A DNA stretch of 64,000 nt from Pseudomonadaceae bacterium. GTDB taxonomy: Bacteria; Pseudomonadota; Gammaproteobacteria; Pseudomonadales; Azotimanducaceae. A program made the translations under genes and the position numbers. The stretch spans positions 62,001 through 126,000 of the forward strand of contig JANSXA010000012.1 of the NCBI GenBank assembly GCA_024743175.1. The letters are read 5' to 3'. The notes below the pieces were generated by a model, which worked only from the letters and a program-made list of their open reading frames with translations, was not told the origin of the DNA and did not search any database. This document shows, piece after piece, positions 26,888-36,180 of the stretch (its first letter is position 1; every line of letters starts with the position of its first letter).

Positions 26888-28321
26888 TTAACCGCCTGGG
26901 TTAGAAAATCTGTCTGACGCGGCAGTCAGCACATCTGCAACACAGCCGGTCAGGCGCTTTGCTGTATTGATGTGCAGAAACTCATTTGGTCCGTGGGCAT
27001 TGGATTTTGGTCCCAGTAATCCGGTGACAAAAAACGCCGTGTGCGGGTAAGCATCGCCTAACATTTTCATGAAAGGAATCGTGCCGCCACAACCCATATG
27101 CATGACGGGTTTGTTGAAGTGATGCTGTGAAGCATCATTTAATGCCTTGGCCAGCCAAGGGGGCTCAGCGGGTGCGCTCCAGCCCGACTGTGGCGTTTCC
27201 ACCTCGAATTTTACTTTTGCACCGTAGGGTGGGTTATTCTCGAGCAGAGCTTTAATCTGCTCCGCAGCTGTTGCTGCGTCGAGGGTTGGCGGCAGGCGGA
27301 AAACCAGCTTGGCGGTGGTGTTGGGACGTAACGTATTGCCCGCATCGTGAATGTCCGGCGCGCCTGCGAGACCTACAGTAGCCATGCTTGGACGCCAGGT
27401 GTTAGTGACAATCAGATCAGCAAGATCATCCGTTTCAATGCCTGCACCCTCAACCCAGGGAAAACGGTGGATCACTTCCGGTCCGACAACCTGGGCGACG
27501 TCGCGCGCGGCGCTTTCGATCGCGTCAGGGATCTCAACGGACAGAGCGCTGTGTAATTCTCCCGTTGCCGCATTCTCCACCCGCTCGATCAGGTGACGCA
27601 TGATGCGAAAAGAAGACGGCACAATGCCGCCGGCTGCGCCACTGTGTTGTCCTTCGGTCAGAATGTCCACACTCAGCACTCCAGGTAACATACCGCGCAG
27701 CGAAGTGGTTACCCAGAGCTGATCATAATTGCCACATTCTGCATCCAGGCAGATCACCAGTTCTGTGTTGCCGATACGCTCTCGCAGGTGATCCATGTAG
27801 TGAGGCAGATCAAAACTGCCGCTTTCTTCACAGCCTTCTATCAGCACGACACAGCGCGGGTGCAGTTTACCGGCTTGTTGCATCGCCTCGAGTGCCGTCA
27901 GGCTCGAAAACAACGCATAGCCATCATCGGCGCCACCTCTGCCATAGAGTTTGCCGTCGCGTTCAACAGGCTCCCAGGGTGACAGGCCCGGTTCCCAGCC
28001 GTCGAATTCCGGCTGTTTATCATAGTGACCGTACAACAGGACACAGGGATCAGAAGGTCCGTTCTGGCCATTGCTTGCTTTGACCTCGCAGAAAATCAGC
28101 GGCGTACGCCCCGGCAGGGTAATGATTTCTGCCTGCAAGCCATCAATCTCCACATGGCGGGTCCATTCGAGCAGCATTTGTGCCGCTTCAAGCATGAAAC
28201 CATTGGCTTCCCAGTCAGGATCAAAGCTGGGTGATTTGTTGGGAATGCGGATGTAGTTGTGTAAAGTCGGCAGGATGGTGTCCTGCCAGCGCTGTTCGAT
28301 GTGATCTTTGATATCACCCAT
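26888..28321 (-). CDS. M20 family metallopeptidase (dipeptidase-like)
   Basis: 477 residues. Di-zinc peptidase motifs are in order: YGHYDKQPEFDGW (His, then Asp-type), GRGGADDGYAL (bridging Asp), EGCEESGSFD (catalytic Glu), LDAECGNYDQ and a late NAHGPNEFLH. A dimerisation domain with GQHSGAAGGIVPSS lies between. This matches the CNDP/DUG1-type branch, which cleaves dipeptides such as Cys-Gly. It is the last gene of the run aminopeptidase, hisI, cysS, FAD protein, M20; its start overlaps the stop of the FAD gene by one base. Confidence 0.9.
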   Translation of the reverse strand: MGDIKDHIEQRWQDTILPTLHNYIRIPNKSPSFDPDWEANGFMLEAAQMLLEWTRHVEIDGLQAEIITLPGRTPLIFCEVKASNGQNGPSDPCVLLYGHYDKQPEFDGWEPGLSPWEPVERDGKLYGRGGADDGYALFSSLTALEAMQQAGKLHPRCVVLIEGCEESGSFDLPHYMDHLRERIGNTELVICLDAECGNYDQLWVTTSLRGMLPGVLSVDILTEGQHSGAAGGIVPSSFRIMRHLIERVENAATGELHSALSVEIPDAIESAARDVAQVVGPEVIHRFPWVEGAGIETDDLADLIVTNTWRPSMATVGLAGAPDIHDAGNTLRPNTTAKLVFRLPPTLDAATAAEQIKALLENNPPYGAKVKFEVETPQSGWSAPAEPPWLAKALNDASQHHFNKPVMHMGCGGTIPFMKMLGDAYPHTAFFVTGLLGPKSNAHGPNEFLHINTAKRLTGCVADVLTAASDRFSNPGG

Positions 28322-29370
28322 TAGCGAAATCCTCTTATGCAGTCATAGCTGTAGAGCCAGTCAATTTTTTGCATGGCAATTTCCGGCATGAAGCGCGTAC
28401 CAAATGCCATGCTGATGTTTCTTCTGAAGCGACTCAAATTGTCTGTTGGCAGATGTTGTTGCGCAATCAGGACATTTCTGGCGGCTATTTTCTGCACCCG
28501 GGGCCGTCGGTATTTCTGATATTCGCGCAAACCGTCACCGATATCTTCTTCGTAGTTATCCATCATCCGACTCAGCACCCAGGCATCTTCCAGACCAATG
28601 TGATGAGTTTCGCGATGAAACGGATTAGGGGTGTAACAGGCATCACCCAGATAAGCGATATGACCTTCGTACCAGTGCTCGCGAACCGCGGTGTTGGCCG
28701 CGTTAAACTGCTGCAGCAGCTGCGCGGCAGCCAACGGCTCATGTAAGCTTTCGTGCCATTCATGATTCACCAGCGGCTGGTTAACTGGCGTGGCAAAAAC
28801 ATAGTGCAGGGCGCTCGGCGTGGCAAACTGCCAGCAGGTTTGACCTTGACCCAACCAGGTCATGTTGGCCCTGGCGATGCCGGGTTCGAACGGCGCGGTG
28901 GCATGCCAGAGTTCATGTGTTGGCGCGCCAGCTTTGACCTGTCCGGATGCACAATCCAGCACTAACGAGTGATTCTGCTCCAGGGTTTGCTGTTCCGGCG
29001 CTGGGTCGGCTTTGTCTCTCACGGGATGTCTGGGTGTCAGCAGTGAAAGCAGATCCTCATGCTCAATATTCACGTGCTGGGTGCCGTAGCGGTCTGTGGT
29101 GAATTTGCCCAACGGCAGTTCCGTCAGCAGATAGCCGGACGCAGCAAATCGGACCTGTTCGCGATCCGGTTGAAAGCTCACTTGTTGCAGCGCATCGCTC
29201 AGACCCAGCGCATGGATAACTCTGGTGAGGTTTGCACTGAGGGTGGTGGCAGGCAGCGTTGTAGCTTGCGGTGTGCCAACCCAGGTGATGTCAGCAAAGC
29301 CGTTGGCCTGGGCGGCATGCACAATTGCCCTTGCCGTGACGTTGTCGCCAATAACAGCCAGCGGATACAT
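28321..29370 (-). CDS. FAD-binding monooxygenase-like protein with degenerate dinucleotide motif
   Basis: 349 residues. The fold of aromatic-ring-hydroxylase FAD monooxygenases is suggested by the N-terminal strand-turn-helix and by HIAYLGDACYTPNPF, the usual GD motif contacting FAD ribityl, with RRNISMAFGTRF and a C-terminal MQKIDWLYSYDC. The N-terminal GxGxxG reads GDNVTA, so the second and third glycines are missing. The protein may bind FAD differently or have lost activity. It lies between cysS and the M20 gene, with TGATG one-base junctions on both sides, so translation is probably coupled. Substrate unknown. Confidence 0.72.
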   Translation of the reverse strand: MYPLAVIGDNVTARAIVHAAQANGFADITWVGTPQATTLPATTLSANLTRVIHALGLSDALQQVSFQPDREQVRFAASGYLLTELPLGKFTTDRYGTQHVNIEHEDLLSLLTPRHPVRDKADPAPEQQTLEQNHSLVLDCASGQVKAGAPTHELWHATAPFEPGIARANMTWLGQGQTCWQFATPSALHYVFATPVNQPLVNHEWHESLHEPLAAAQLLQQFNAANTAVREHWYEGHIAYLGDACYTPNPFHRETHHIGLEDAWVLSRMMDNYEEDIGDGLREYQKYRRPRVQKIAARNVLIAQQHLPTDNLSRFRRNISMAFGTRFMPEIAMQKIDWLYSYDCIRGFR

Positions 29371-30782
29371 CAGGTCCGGCGCCAGCGGGTTCCTTCACGC
29401 AGGTCTTCAAGTTCTATGCCTGCGTCGGCCAACTGATCACGGATTTTATCGGCACCGGCAAAGTCTTTGCTGGCTCGCGCGGCATTACGGGCTTCAACCA
29501 GATTGTCGATTTCTTCAGCGCTCAACTCGTCAGCATTGAGTTTGCCGCCCGAAGCGGTGAAATAGGACTCTGCATCCTGTTCCAGCAAACCCAGCAACCA
29601 ACCGCCCGCAAGCAGCTGCTGGCGCGCGTTCTGAATCGCCGATTTATCTTCGGCTTTCTGCAGGTCCGCAGCCAGTTCGTGCATGGCAGCCAGAGCTTGT
29701 GGCGTATTCAAGTCATCGCATAACGCAGTGACAACAGTCTGCGGAAACTCACGGCTCTTGCGCTGATCAAAATGTGCTGCCGGTTGCTCATCTACAGGGT
29801 TATCCCGCAGTGCCTGGTAGAGGCTGTCCAGGCTGGATTGCGCCTGTTGGATCAGTTCAGCAGACCACGCCAGGGGAGAGCGATATTGACCGGCAAGCAG
29901 GGCATAACGCAGCACTTCACCGCTGTATTGTTCTGCAAGTTCATGAATGGTGTGCACGTTGCCTACAGATTTGGACATTTTCTCGCCGCCCATGGTGAGC
30001 ATGCCGTTGTGCAACCAGTAACGGACATAGTCTGATGTGTGATTGGCACAACGACTCTGGGCTGCCTCATTTTCGTGATGCGGAAAGGTCAGATCTGAAC
30101 CACCACCATGAATGTCGATGCTGCGACCAAGATGTTTGCGAATCATGGCCGAGCACTCAATGTGCCAGCCTGGTCGACCAACACCCCAGGGACTTGGCCA
30201 GCCAGGTTGCTCGTCAGTGGAGGGTTTCCACAGTACAAAATCTTTGGCGTCTTTCTTATAAGGGGCGACTTCCACACGGGCGCCGTCCAGCATGTCTTCC
30301 AGAGAGCGTCGTGACAGGCTGCCGTAGCTCGGGTCTGACGGCACGTCGAACAGCACATGACCTTCATTGGCATAGGCGTGCCCGCTGGAAATAAGCTCTT
30401 CGATCATGGCAATGATCTCATCGATGTGGTGCGTCGCCCGAGGTGCTATATCCGGTGGGATGACACCCAGGGTGAGCATGTCCTTTTCATAAGCGTCTGT
30501 GAAACGATCAGCCAGCGCCTGGATCGGCTCGCCATTGGCTAATGCCGCGGCATTGATCTTGTCGTCGATGTCAGTGACGTTGCGGGCGTAGCTGACATGG
30601 GGATAAATGCTGCGCAGTAAACGCGTCAGTACATCAAAAACCACAGCCGGTCGGCCATTACCAATGTGTACAAAGTTGTACACGGTGGGGCCGCAGACAT
30701 ATACCGTTACCCGCTCAGGATCAATGGGGACAAAAAGTTCCTTTTTGCCGCTCAAGGTGTTGTGGAAATAGATCTCTGGCAT
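29370..30782 (-). CDS. cysS: Cysteine-tRNA ligase
   Basis: 470 residues from the ATG at 30782; in-frame starts at 30791 and 30869 exist, but the family normally begins a few residues before the IYFHNTLSGKKE segment, as here. Class I signatures are present: CGPTVYNFVHIGNGR (HIGH-type and zinc Cys), WHIECSAM, FPHHENE and the KMSKS loop GEKMSKSVGN. The enzyme charges tRNA-Cys. It lies in an operon with hisI upstream and the FAD protein downstream (one-base TGATG overlap). Its end and the following start indicate coupled translation. Confidence 0.97.
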   Translation of the reverse strand: MPEIYFHNTLSGKKELFVPIDPERVTVYVCGPTVYNFVHIGNGRPAVVFDVLTRLLRSIYPHVSYARNVTDIDDKINAAALANGEPIQALADRFTDAYEKDMLTLGVIPPDIAPRATHHIDEIIAMIEELISSGHAYANEGHVLFDVPSDPSYGSLSRRSLEDMLDGARVEVAPYKKDAKDFVLWKPSTDEQPGWPSPWGVGRPGWHIECSAMIRKHLGRSIDIHGGGSDLTFPHHENEAAQSRCANHTSDYVRYWLHNGMLTMGGEKMSKSVGNVHTIHELAEQYSGEVLRYALLAGQYRSPLAWSAELIQQAQSSLDSLYQALRDNPVDEQPAAHFDQRKSREFPQTVVTALCDDLNTPQALAAMHELAADLQKAEDKSAIQNARQQLLAGGWLLGLLEQDAESYFTASGGKLNADELSAEEIDNLVEARNAARASKDFAGADKIRDQLADAGIELEDLREGTRWRRT

Positions 30783-30865
30783 AACCTGCATCTGGGTTTT
30801 TGATTCGGGCGCGCAGTATAAGGCAGCTGCATCCGAAGGCATAGTTGATGAAACCCTGAAGCGGT

Positions 30866-31279
30866 TCAACCCTCCTCAGGGCTTGCGTTCACGACAACCT
30901 GTTGTCCCTGCACCTGCAGATAAAAACAGTGGTGGCGGTTGGTGTGGCAGGCGGGTCCCGTCTGTTTTACTTCCAGCAGCACGGCATCACCATCGCAGTC
31001 GAAGGCCATGCTTATCAGCTGCTGGGTATGCCCGGATGATTCGCCTTTGCGCCAGTAGGTGTTCCGACTGCGGGAGAAATACCACACCTGACCTTCATTG
31101 ATGGTTCGTTCAATGGCCGTGCGATCCATCCATGCCAGCATCAGGACCTGGTGCGAGGTGGCATCCTGTGCAATTGCAGCTATCAGGCCCTGGTCATTGT
31201 AGGGTAGATTGTCTAACAAGGCGTCGAACGGAACGCTGGCGCCCTTAACAGCGCCTTCCAGGTTTTTAAGCAGCCCCAT
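30866..31279 (-). CDS. hisI: Phosphoribosyl-AMP cyclohydrolase
   Basis: 137 residues from the ATG at 31279. The monofunctional HisI signature is complete: WYFSRSRNTYWRKGE, GHTQQLISMAFDCDGDA with a zinc Cys, and the paired GPACHTNRHHCFY. It opens the adenine ring of phosphoribosyl-AMP in histidine biosynthesis. It is not fused to HisE and is separated from any other his gene in the window; it overlaps the aminopeptidase gene by 14 bp upstream and lies 83 bp from cysS. The isolated location is unusual for a his gene in gammaproteobacteria, though dispersed his genes are known elsewhere. Confidence 0.93.
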   Translation of the reverse strand: MGLLKNLEGAVKGASVPFDALLDNLPYNDQGLIAAIAQDATSHQVLMLAWMDRTAIERTINEGQVWYFSRSRNTYWRKGESSGHTQQLISMAFDCDGDAVLLEVKQTGPACHTNRHHCFYLQVQGQQVVVNASPEEG

Positions 31280-32657
31280 AAGTGGCCGCCAGATAATTGT
31301 ACACCGCGCGAAGACCCATCGCCTCACCGCCCTCCGGTCGACCTGGACGACTGCGGACGTTGAATGCGTTGATATCGAAATGCACCCAGCGATCGTGTTC
31401 AACAAATTTCTGTAGAAACAGGCCGGCGGTGATGGCACCCGCATAAGGTGAAGCAGCAGAATTCACGACATCGGCAACTTTTGACTCAATCATAAAGTTG
31501 TAACCCTGGTGCAGGGGCATGCGCCAGAGGGGATCGTCAATGTCTTCGCCGTGTTTGTGCAGATCGAGCGCGAGGCCGTCGTGGTTGCAGAACATGGCTG
31601 ACAGCTCCGCACCCACAGCTGCACGTGCTGCGCCGGTGAGGGTTGCGTAATCAAAAATAACCTCGGGCTTGTCTTCACAGGCAATTGATAAGGCATCACA
31701 AAGCAGCAAACGCCCCTCAGCGTCGGTATTGTCAATTTCTACGGTCAGACCTTTGTGCGTATGCAGCACATCGCCGGGGCGGAAGGCATTACCTGCTATC
31801 GCATTTTCCGCAGCCGGTACCAGCAGGCGCAGCCTTACCGGTAGAGCCTGGGCCATAACCAGATAAGCCAGGCCGATCACATTGGCGGCACCACCCATAT
31901 CTTTTTTCATCCAACGCATGGCGTTGGGCGGTTTGATATCCAGTCCGCCGCTGTCAAAGGTCACCCCTTTGCCTACCAGGGTCACTTTCGGGTGATCCGG
32001 ATTACCCCAGGTCAGGTCGAGCAGGCGGGGTGCATCTTCCGCCGCACGGCCAACGGCGTGCAGGGCACCACATTCCAGATCAAGCAGCTCGTCGCCACGG
32101 GTAACCTGGTAGTGGGCGTCAAACTGCTCAGCCAGCGCTGCAACCTCAGCTTCGAGGTGGGATGGCGCCATGTCCTGGGCCGGTGTATTGATCAAATCCC
32201 GTGTCAGGCATGTGGCCGTGCAGATATTGATGATGGCGGCCGCGTTGTTGTCAGCCGGGATCAACAGCCTTGCTGCCTGGCGGTCGGGTTTTTTATAACG
32301 GGTAAACTGATAGCAGCCCAGACCCCAGCCTGTCACCTGCAGGTCAGAGACGGCATCCAGCAGTGCATAGTCGCCTTCAGGCAGACTCAGTGGCAGGCTG
32401 CCCAGGCTGGCGATGTTGTCTGCACCGTCCCACCCTGCAACCACCATCTCACCCTCGCTATCGTCCAGCGACGCCCATTGGCTGGGTTTGGCGGCAAAGT
32501 TCTGTCGCTGTACCCAGCTTTGTGCATCGGTAGCAAGGCTGGTCAACCACTGGTCAAAATCTTCGGTCCTGATCAGTTTGATGCGGATTGGTTTTTTGGG
32601 CGCGACAACAAAGGCTGTGTCCGCGATACTTTGAGTCTGTGTTTTTTCTGTAGTCAT
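31266..32657 (-). CDS. Leucyl aminopeptidase family protein (M17)
   Basis: 463 residues from the ATG at 32657, the first family-like start; longer in-frame starts run into the divergent gene. The M17 catalytic domain has the signature NTDAEGRLLL plus GKGVTFDSGGLDIKP and the KKDMGGAANV segment. N-terminal part is less conserved, as in PepB-like members. It removes N-terminal amino acids using two metal ions. It leads the operon to hisI, cysS, the FAD protein and the M20 peptidase. Its start codon lies 13 bp from the gamma-glutamyltransferase start on the other strand. Confidence 0.9.
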   Translation of the reverse strand: MTTEKTQTQSIADTAFVVAPKKPIRIKLIRTEDFDQWLTSLATDAQSWVQRQNFAAKPSQWASLDDSEGEMVVAGWDGADNIASLGSLPLSLPEGDYALLDAVSDLQVTGWGLGCYQFTRYKKPDRQAARLLIPADNNAAAIINICTATCLTRDLINTPAQDMAPSHLEAEVAALAEQFDAHYQVTRGDELLDLECGALHAVGRAAEDAPRLLDLTWGNPDHPKVTLVGKGVTFDSGGLDIKPPNAMRWMKKDMGGAANVIGLAYLVMAQALPVRLRLLVPAAENAIAGNAFRPGDVLHTHKGLTVEIDNTDAEGRLLLCDALSIACEDKPEVIFDYATLTGAARAAVGAELSAMFCNHDGLALDLHKHGEDIDDPLWRMPLHQGYNFMIESKVADVVNSAASPYAGAITAGLFLQKFVEHDRWVHFDINAFNVRSRPGRPEGGEAMGLRAVYNYLAATYGAA

Positions 32658-32670
32658 GGAGGCTAGTGTA

Positions 32671-34572
32671 GTGGTAAGGCTGAAGGCAGAGCAATGGCGT
32701 CGATCAATACGGCGGTTGCCGCAGATCATTTTCCTGAGTCTATCCCTGATCGGCATGGTTTCCGCGAACGCGGCGACAAACAAACCCATGCTGCACGGCA
32801 AGCACTGGATGGCCATAACCGGGAAACCCCTGGCCGCAACCTCTGGCGCGCGTATTTTCAATGCCGGTGGTAATGCTGTGGATGCGGCCTGCGCAATGCT
32901 GGCTACTACGTCAACCATGTTTGATGTCCTCAGCTGGGGGGGCGAAACCCAGGCTTTGATCTACCACCCTGAGGAAAAGCGGGTGATCGCAATTAACGCT
33001 CTGGGGGCAGCACCGTCAGGCGCAACGCCGGAGTATTTCAAAGGCCTGGGCATGGCGCAGCCGCCGGAATATGGCCCTTTGGCTGCGGTTACTCCGGGAA
33101 CCCCCGGCGGCCTGCTGGTGATGTTGGCCAGGTATGGCACGATGTCACTTAAAGAAGTGCTCGCGCCTGCCATGGAAATGGCACAGGGCTATCCCATGGA
33201 AGCACAGACAGCCAATTCTATTGAACGAATGAAAGAAGAGATCCGCAAGTGGCCCAGCTCCCGAGCGCTGTTTCTGGTTCATGAAGGTGAGGAGCGCGAG
33301 GCCCCGCATGCGGGAGAACTTTTTCGACAAGCCGATTTACACAGAACGTTAAGCAAACTGGTTGAAGCTGAACAACAGGCCCTGGCGGCGGGAGCGGATC
33401 GTGCAGTCGCGATCATGAAAGCTTATGAGCGCTTTTATACCGGTGATATAGCTGAGGATTTTGTGCGCGGTTCCCAGGCCCTTGGTGGTTTGCATACGCT
33501 GCAGGATCTGGCGGACTGGCAGGTTTACATTGAAGAGCCGGTTGTCAGTACTTATAAAGATATTGAAGTGTACAAACTCAATACCTGGGTGCAGGGGCCA
33601 GTGATGCTGCAGGCGTTGAACATTGCTGAAACCCTGGACTGGCCGAGCATGGGGTTCAACAGCGCCAACTATATTCATACGCTGTACCAGGTGATGAACC
33701 TGGCTTTTGCGGACCGCGACTTTTATTACGGCGACCCCTATGTACCACCTGTTGAACCGCTGGCAGGTTTGTTATCCAAAAAGTATGCCGCCAGCCGGCG
33801 GAGTGAAATTGATGTGGAGAACAATGATCCGAACATCAAACCCGGCGATCCTTACCTGTTTCAGAAAGGTAAAAACCCTTACCTGGAATATCTTGAACAA
33901 TGGACCAACACCCCGCGTACTGACAGCGGGGTTATGCCACCGTGGCAACAGGCCGGCATTAACCCCCAGCAGCATGAACGAGGCTTTCTGGCCGGAACCA
34001 CAACGATCCAGGCGGCGGATGCACAGGGGTGGGTGGTGTCTGTTACACCGTCTGGTGGCTGGATTCCCGCGGCAATTGCGGGTGATACCGGTATCGGCAT
34101 GAGTCAGCGGATGCAGAGCTTTGTGCTCGACCCCGCGCAGAATCCGTATAACGTTGTGCAGCCTGGCCAGCGGCCGCGCGCGACGCTGACCCCGGGGATG
34201 GCGTTGAAGAACGGCAAGCCTTATCTGTCATTTGCCGTGCAGGGTGGGGATATTCAGGATCAGGTTCTGCTGCAGTTTTTTCTCGGCGTGGTTGAGTTTG
34301 GAATGAATGTTCAGGAAGCTGTTGAAGCGCCTTATTTCTGGAGTTACCAGATGCGCAACAGTTTTGCAGATCATCGCGCTGAGCCGGGGAAGATTCTGCT
34401 GAATGAACAGACGCCCTCCTGGGTACGCAAGAATCTCGAGCAGCGGGGTTATGCGCCTATCTACCGGGGTAAAACCTCAGGACCGATCAATGCGATTGTG
34501 TTTGATCAGGAGCAGGGGACGTTTACTGGTGGGGCCAGTGATTTTGGTGAGGATTATGGGATTGCCTGGTAG
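32671..34572 (+). CDS. Gamma-glutamyltransferase family protein, exported
   Basis: About 633 residues. The GTG at 32671 is chosen because GGAGG lies eight bases upstream; the in-frame ATG at 32656 would place that GGAGG inside the gene and overlap the divergent start. The resulting N-terminus is a signal peptide (basic RRSIRRLPQ, then IIFLSLSLIGMVSANA). The precursor has the family structure: ATSGARIFNAGGNAVDAA early, and the autoprocessing threonine in GTTTIQAADAQGWVVSV at about residues 443-445, followed by the small-subunit region and PGQRPRATLTPG. Members transfer or hydrolyse gamma-glutamyl groups; substrate is not fixed. Confidence 0.85.
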   Translation: MVRLKAEQWRRSIRRLPQIIFLSLSLIGMVSANAATNKPMLHGKHWMAITGKPLAATSGARIFNAGGNAVDAACAMLATTSTMFDVLSWGGETQALIYHPEEKRVIAINALGAAPSGATPEYFKGLGMAQPPEYGPLAAVTPGTPGGLLVMLARYGTMSLKEVLAPAMEMAQGYPMEAQTANSIERMKEEIRKWPSSRALFLVHEGEEREAPHAGELFRQADLHRTLSKLVEAEQQALAAGADRAVAIMKAYERFYTGDIAEDFVRGSQALGGLHTLQDLADWQVYIEEPVVSTYKDIEVYKLNTWVQGPVMLQALNIAETLDWPSMGFNSANYIHTLYQVMNLAFADRDFYYGDPYVPPVEPLAGLLSKKYAASRRSEIDVENNDPNIKPGDPYLFQKGKNPYLEYLEQWTNTPRTDSGVMPPWQQAGINPQQHERGFLAGTTTIQAADAQGWVVSVTPSGGWIPAAIAGDTGIGMSQRMQSFVLDPAQNPYNVVQPGQRPRATLTPGMALKNGKPYLSFAVQGGDIQDQVLLQFFLGVVEFGMNVQEAVEAPYFWSYQMRNSFADHRAEPGKILLNEQTPSWVRKNLEQRGYAPIYRGKTSGPINAIVFDQEQGTFTGGASDFGEDYGIAW

Positions 34573-34612
34573 TTTCTGATTGATCTGATTGGTGGGTTGT
34601 CAGGACTGTTGG

Positions 34613-34702
34613 GGTAACTTTTTTAGGCGGTTCTGGGGCTGTGGTTTAAGGTTTGGGACCGCAACGGCAAAACTCATCCCGGGCCGAATCGAGCCAAAAA
34701 CC
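34613..34702. repeat. Shrunken copy of the structured repeat composite
   Basis: Ninety bases that match both outer ends of the 346-bp composite at 35854-36199: the left flank (GGTAACTTTTTT, then CGGTTCTGGGGC), a left arm ending TTTGGGACCG, and then directly the right arm and right flank (CTCATCCCG, ATCGA, AAAAACC). The two hairpin cores and the spacer, about 256 bp, are missing. Orientation is the same as the larger copy, so the esterase gene lies between direct copies. Read by eye; single differences are numerous. Confidence 0.6.
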
Positions 34703-34761
34703 TTTCTTCCACCGTGAGCAAGTGCTAAACAGGTCAACTGAATTCTTATGGGGAGAAAAAC

Positions 34762-35838
34762 ATGACTGCAGAAACCTACACAGCACCAGGCCGCATCGGT
34801 AATCCCGATTCGACGCTGATCACAGACCCGCGCCTGGACCCGCGTCTGGCTGAAGTCTTTGCCCTTGCCGCGGAGCTGGCGCCAGGTGTTGAGCCGCCAC
34901 CCATCGGTGCCGACTACGAAGCGTGTCTGGCATTCTGCGCAGCGTTCGAAGCGGCCAGTGCTCAGCAGCACGACGTGGCGGAACAGGCGATGCCTGAGTT
35001 TCCAACTGTTGAGGTTTCAACCGAAGTCATTACTGGTGTGGATGGCAATGACATTACCCTGCACATTCACCGACCCCGGCAACAGCAGACTGACGCACCG
35101 TGCATTGTGCACACCCATGGTGGTGGCATGGTGCTGATGACCGCCCAGGACCCGAGTTTTAGACGCTGGCGTAGCAGTCTGGCAGAACGGGGGTTGGTTG
35201 TGGTTGGTGTCGAATTTCGCAACGGCGGTGGCACTTTGGGCAACCATCCTTTTCCTGCCGGGCTCAACGACTGTGCCAGTGCGGTTCAGTGGGTGCACGA
35301 CAACAAAGTCGAACTGAAGGTTAAAACAATTGTTATCAGTGGTGAATCAGGCGGCGGTAATCTGGCGATCGCGACCACGCTGAAGGCAAAGCAGGAAGGC
35401 TGGGTAAATGCGATAGACGGTGTTTACGCCATATGCCCTTATATTTCTGGTACCTATGCCAAACCGCCAACATCGTTGCCCTCATTGCTGGAAAACGACG
35501 GCTATCTCCTGGATGGATCCATGATGAACGCTTTGGTGAAGGTTTATGATCCTGAGGCTGCGCAGCAGAATAATCCCCTGGCCTGGCCGCTTACGGCGTC
35601 AGTGGAGTCTTTGCAGGGACTGCCACCGCATGTTGTATCGGTTAACGAGCTGGATCCGCTGCGTGATGAAGGGCTGCTGTTTTATCGTAAGCTGTTGGCA
35701 GCTGGCGTAAGTGCTGTGGGCCGAACCGTACACGGTACGCCGCATGCGGCGGATGGTATGTTTCCGGATGTTGTGCCTGAGATTTATGCGGAAACGGTGG
35801 GTTCGATTGCTGGGTTTGCGCATCGGTTGACTGACTAA
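34762..35838 (+). CDS. Alpha/beta hydrolase, hormone-sensitive-lipase family esterase
   Basis: 358 residues, with GGGGAG six bases before the ATG. The HSL family pattern is clear: THGGGMVL for the oxyanion hole, nucleophile elbow GESGGGN, Asp in VNELDPLRDEGL and His in GTPHAADG. Such enzymes hydrolyse short-chain carboxyl esters. An N-terminal cap of about 100 residues precedes the core. The gene stands alone between direct copies of a structured repeat (34613-34702 and 35854-36199), the only gene in the window bounded that way. This may reflect acquisition as a unit or simple repeat spread; no transposase accompanies it. Confidence 0.88.
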   Translation: MTAETYTAPGRIGNPDSTLITDPRLDPRLAEVFALAAELAPGVEPPPIGADYEACLAFCAAFEAASAQQHDVAEQAMPEFPTVEVSTEVITGVDGNDITLHIHRPRQQQTDAPCIVHTHGGGMVLMTAQDPSFRRWRSSLAERGLVVVGVEFRNGGGTLGNHPFPAGLNDCASAVQWVHDNKVELKVKTIVISGESGGGNLAIATTLKAKQEGWVNAIDGVYAICPYISGTYAKPPTSLPSLLENDGYLLDGSMMNALVKVYDPEAAQQNNPLAWPLTASVESLQGLPPHVVSVNELDPLRDEGLLFYRKLLAAGVSAVGRTVHGTPHAADGMFPDVVPEIYAETVGSIAGFAHRLTD

Positions 35839-35874
35839 CTGATTGGTTGGTTGGGTAACTTTTTTTGGTCGGTT

Positions 35875-35980
35875 CTGGGGCAGTGAACTTCGCTTTGGGG
35901 CCGCTGCAAGTACATCCCTGTACGCTTCGGCGCCGGCATCCCTGCCGGCGACGATCCCAAAGCGAAGTTCACTGCCCCAG
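35875..35980 (+). repeat. Structured repeat, element 1
   Basis: Outer stem: 35875-35899 and 35956-35980 are perfect 25-bp inverted repeats. Inside are two hairpins: GTAC arms (35910-35913, 35920-35923) around an ATCCCT loop, and 7-bp arms CGCCGGC/GCCGGCG (35931-35937, 35944-35950) around another ATCCCT loop. The overall drawing is a three-way junction. Confidence 0.85.
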
Positions 35981-36072
35981 ACCTTGCGTTAACAGTGCTG
36001 CCGGTTTGGGCTCACGGGATAACAATAATACTCCTCTGCGTATAAACGAAACGTTATTGCTGACACCGCGAG

Positions 36073-36180
36073 GCTCGGGTTGAGAATTGCCCTTGCGGAT
36101 CGTCGCCCGCAAGGATGCGGGCGCCGAAGCGTACATGGATGTACCCGCAGCGGTCCGCAAGGGCAATTCTCATCCCGAGC
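36073..36180 (-). repeat. Structured repeat, element 2
   Basis: Outer stem: 36073-36099 and 36154-36180 pair over 27 positions with one mismatch. Its outer stem is unrelated in sequence to that of element 1, but the 54-base core, read on the minus strand, differs from element 1 at only about six positions. Its two hairpins have loops ATCCAT and ATCCTT. One inner stem is GCCCGC/GCGGGC where element 1 has GCCGGC/GCCGGC, a compensatory change. Confidence 0.85.
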
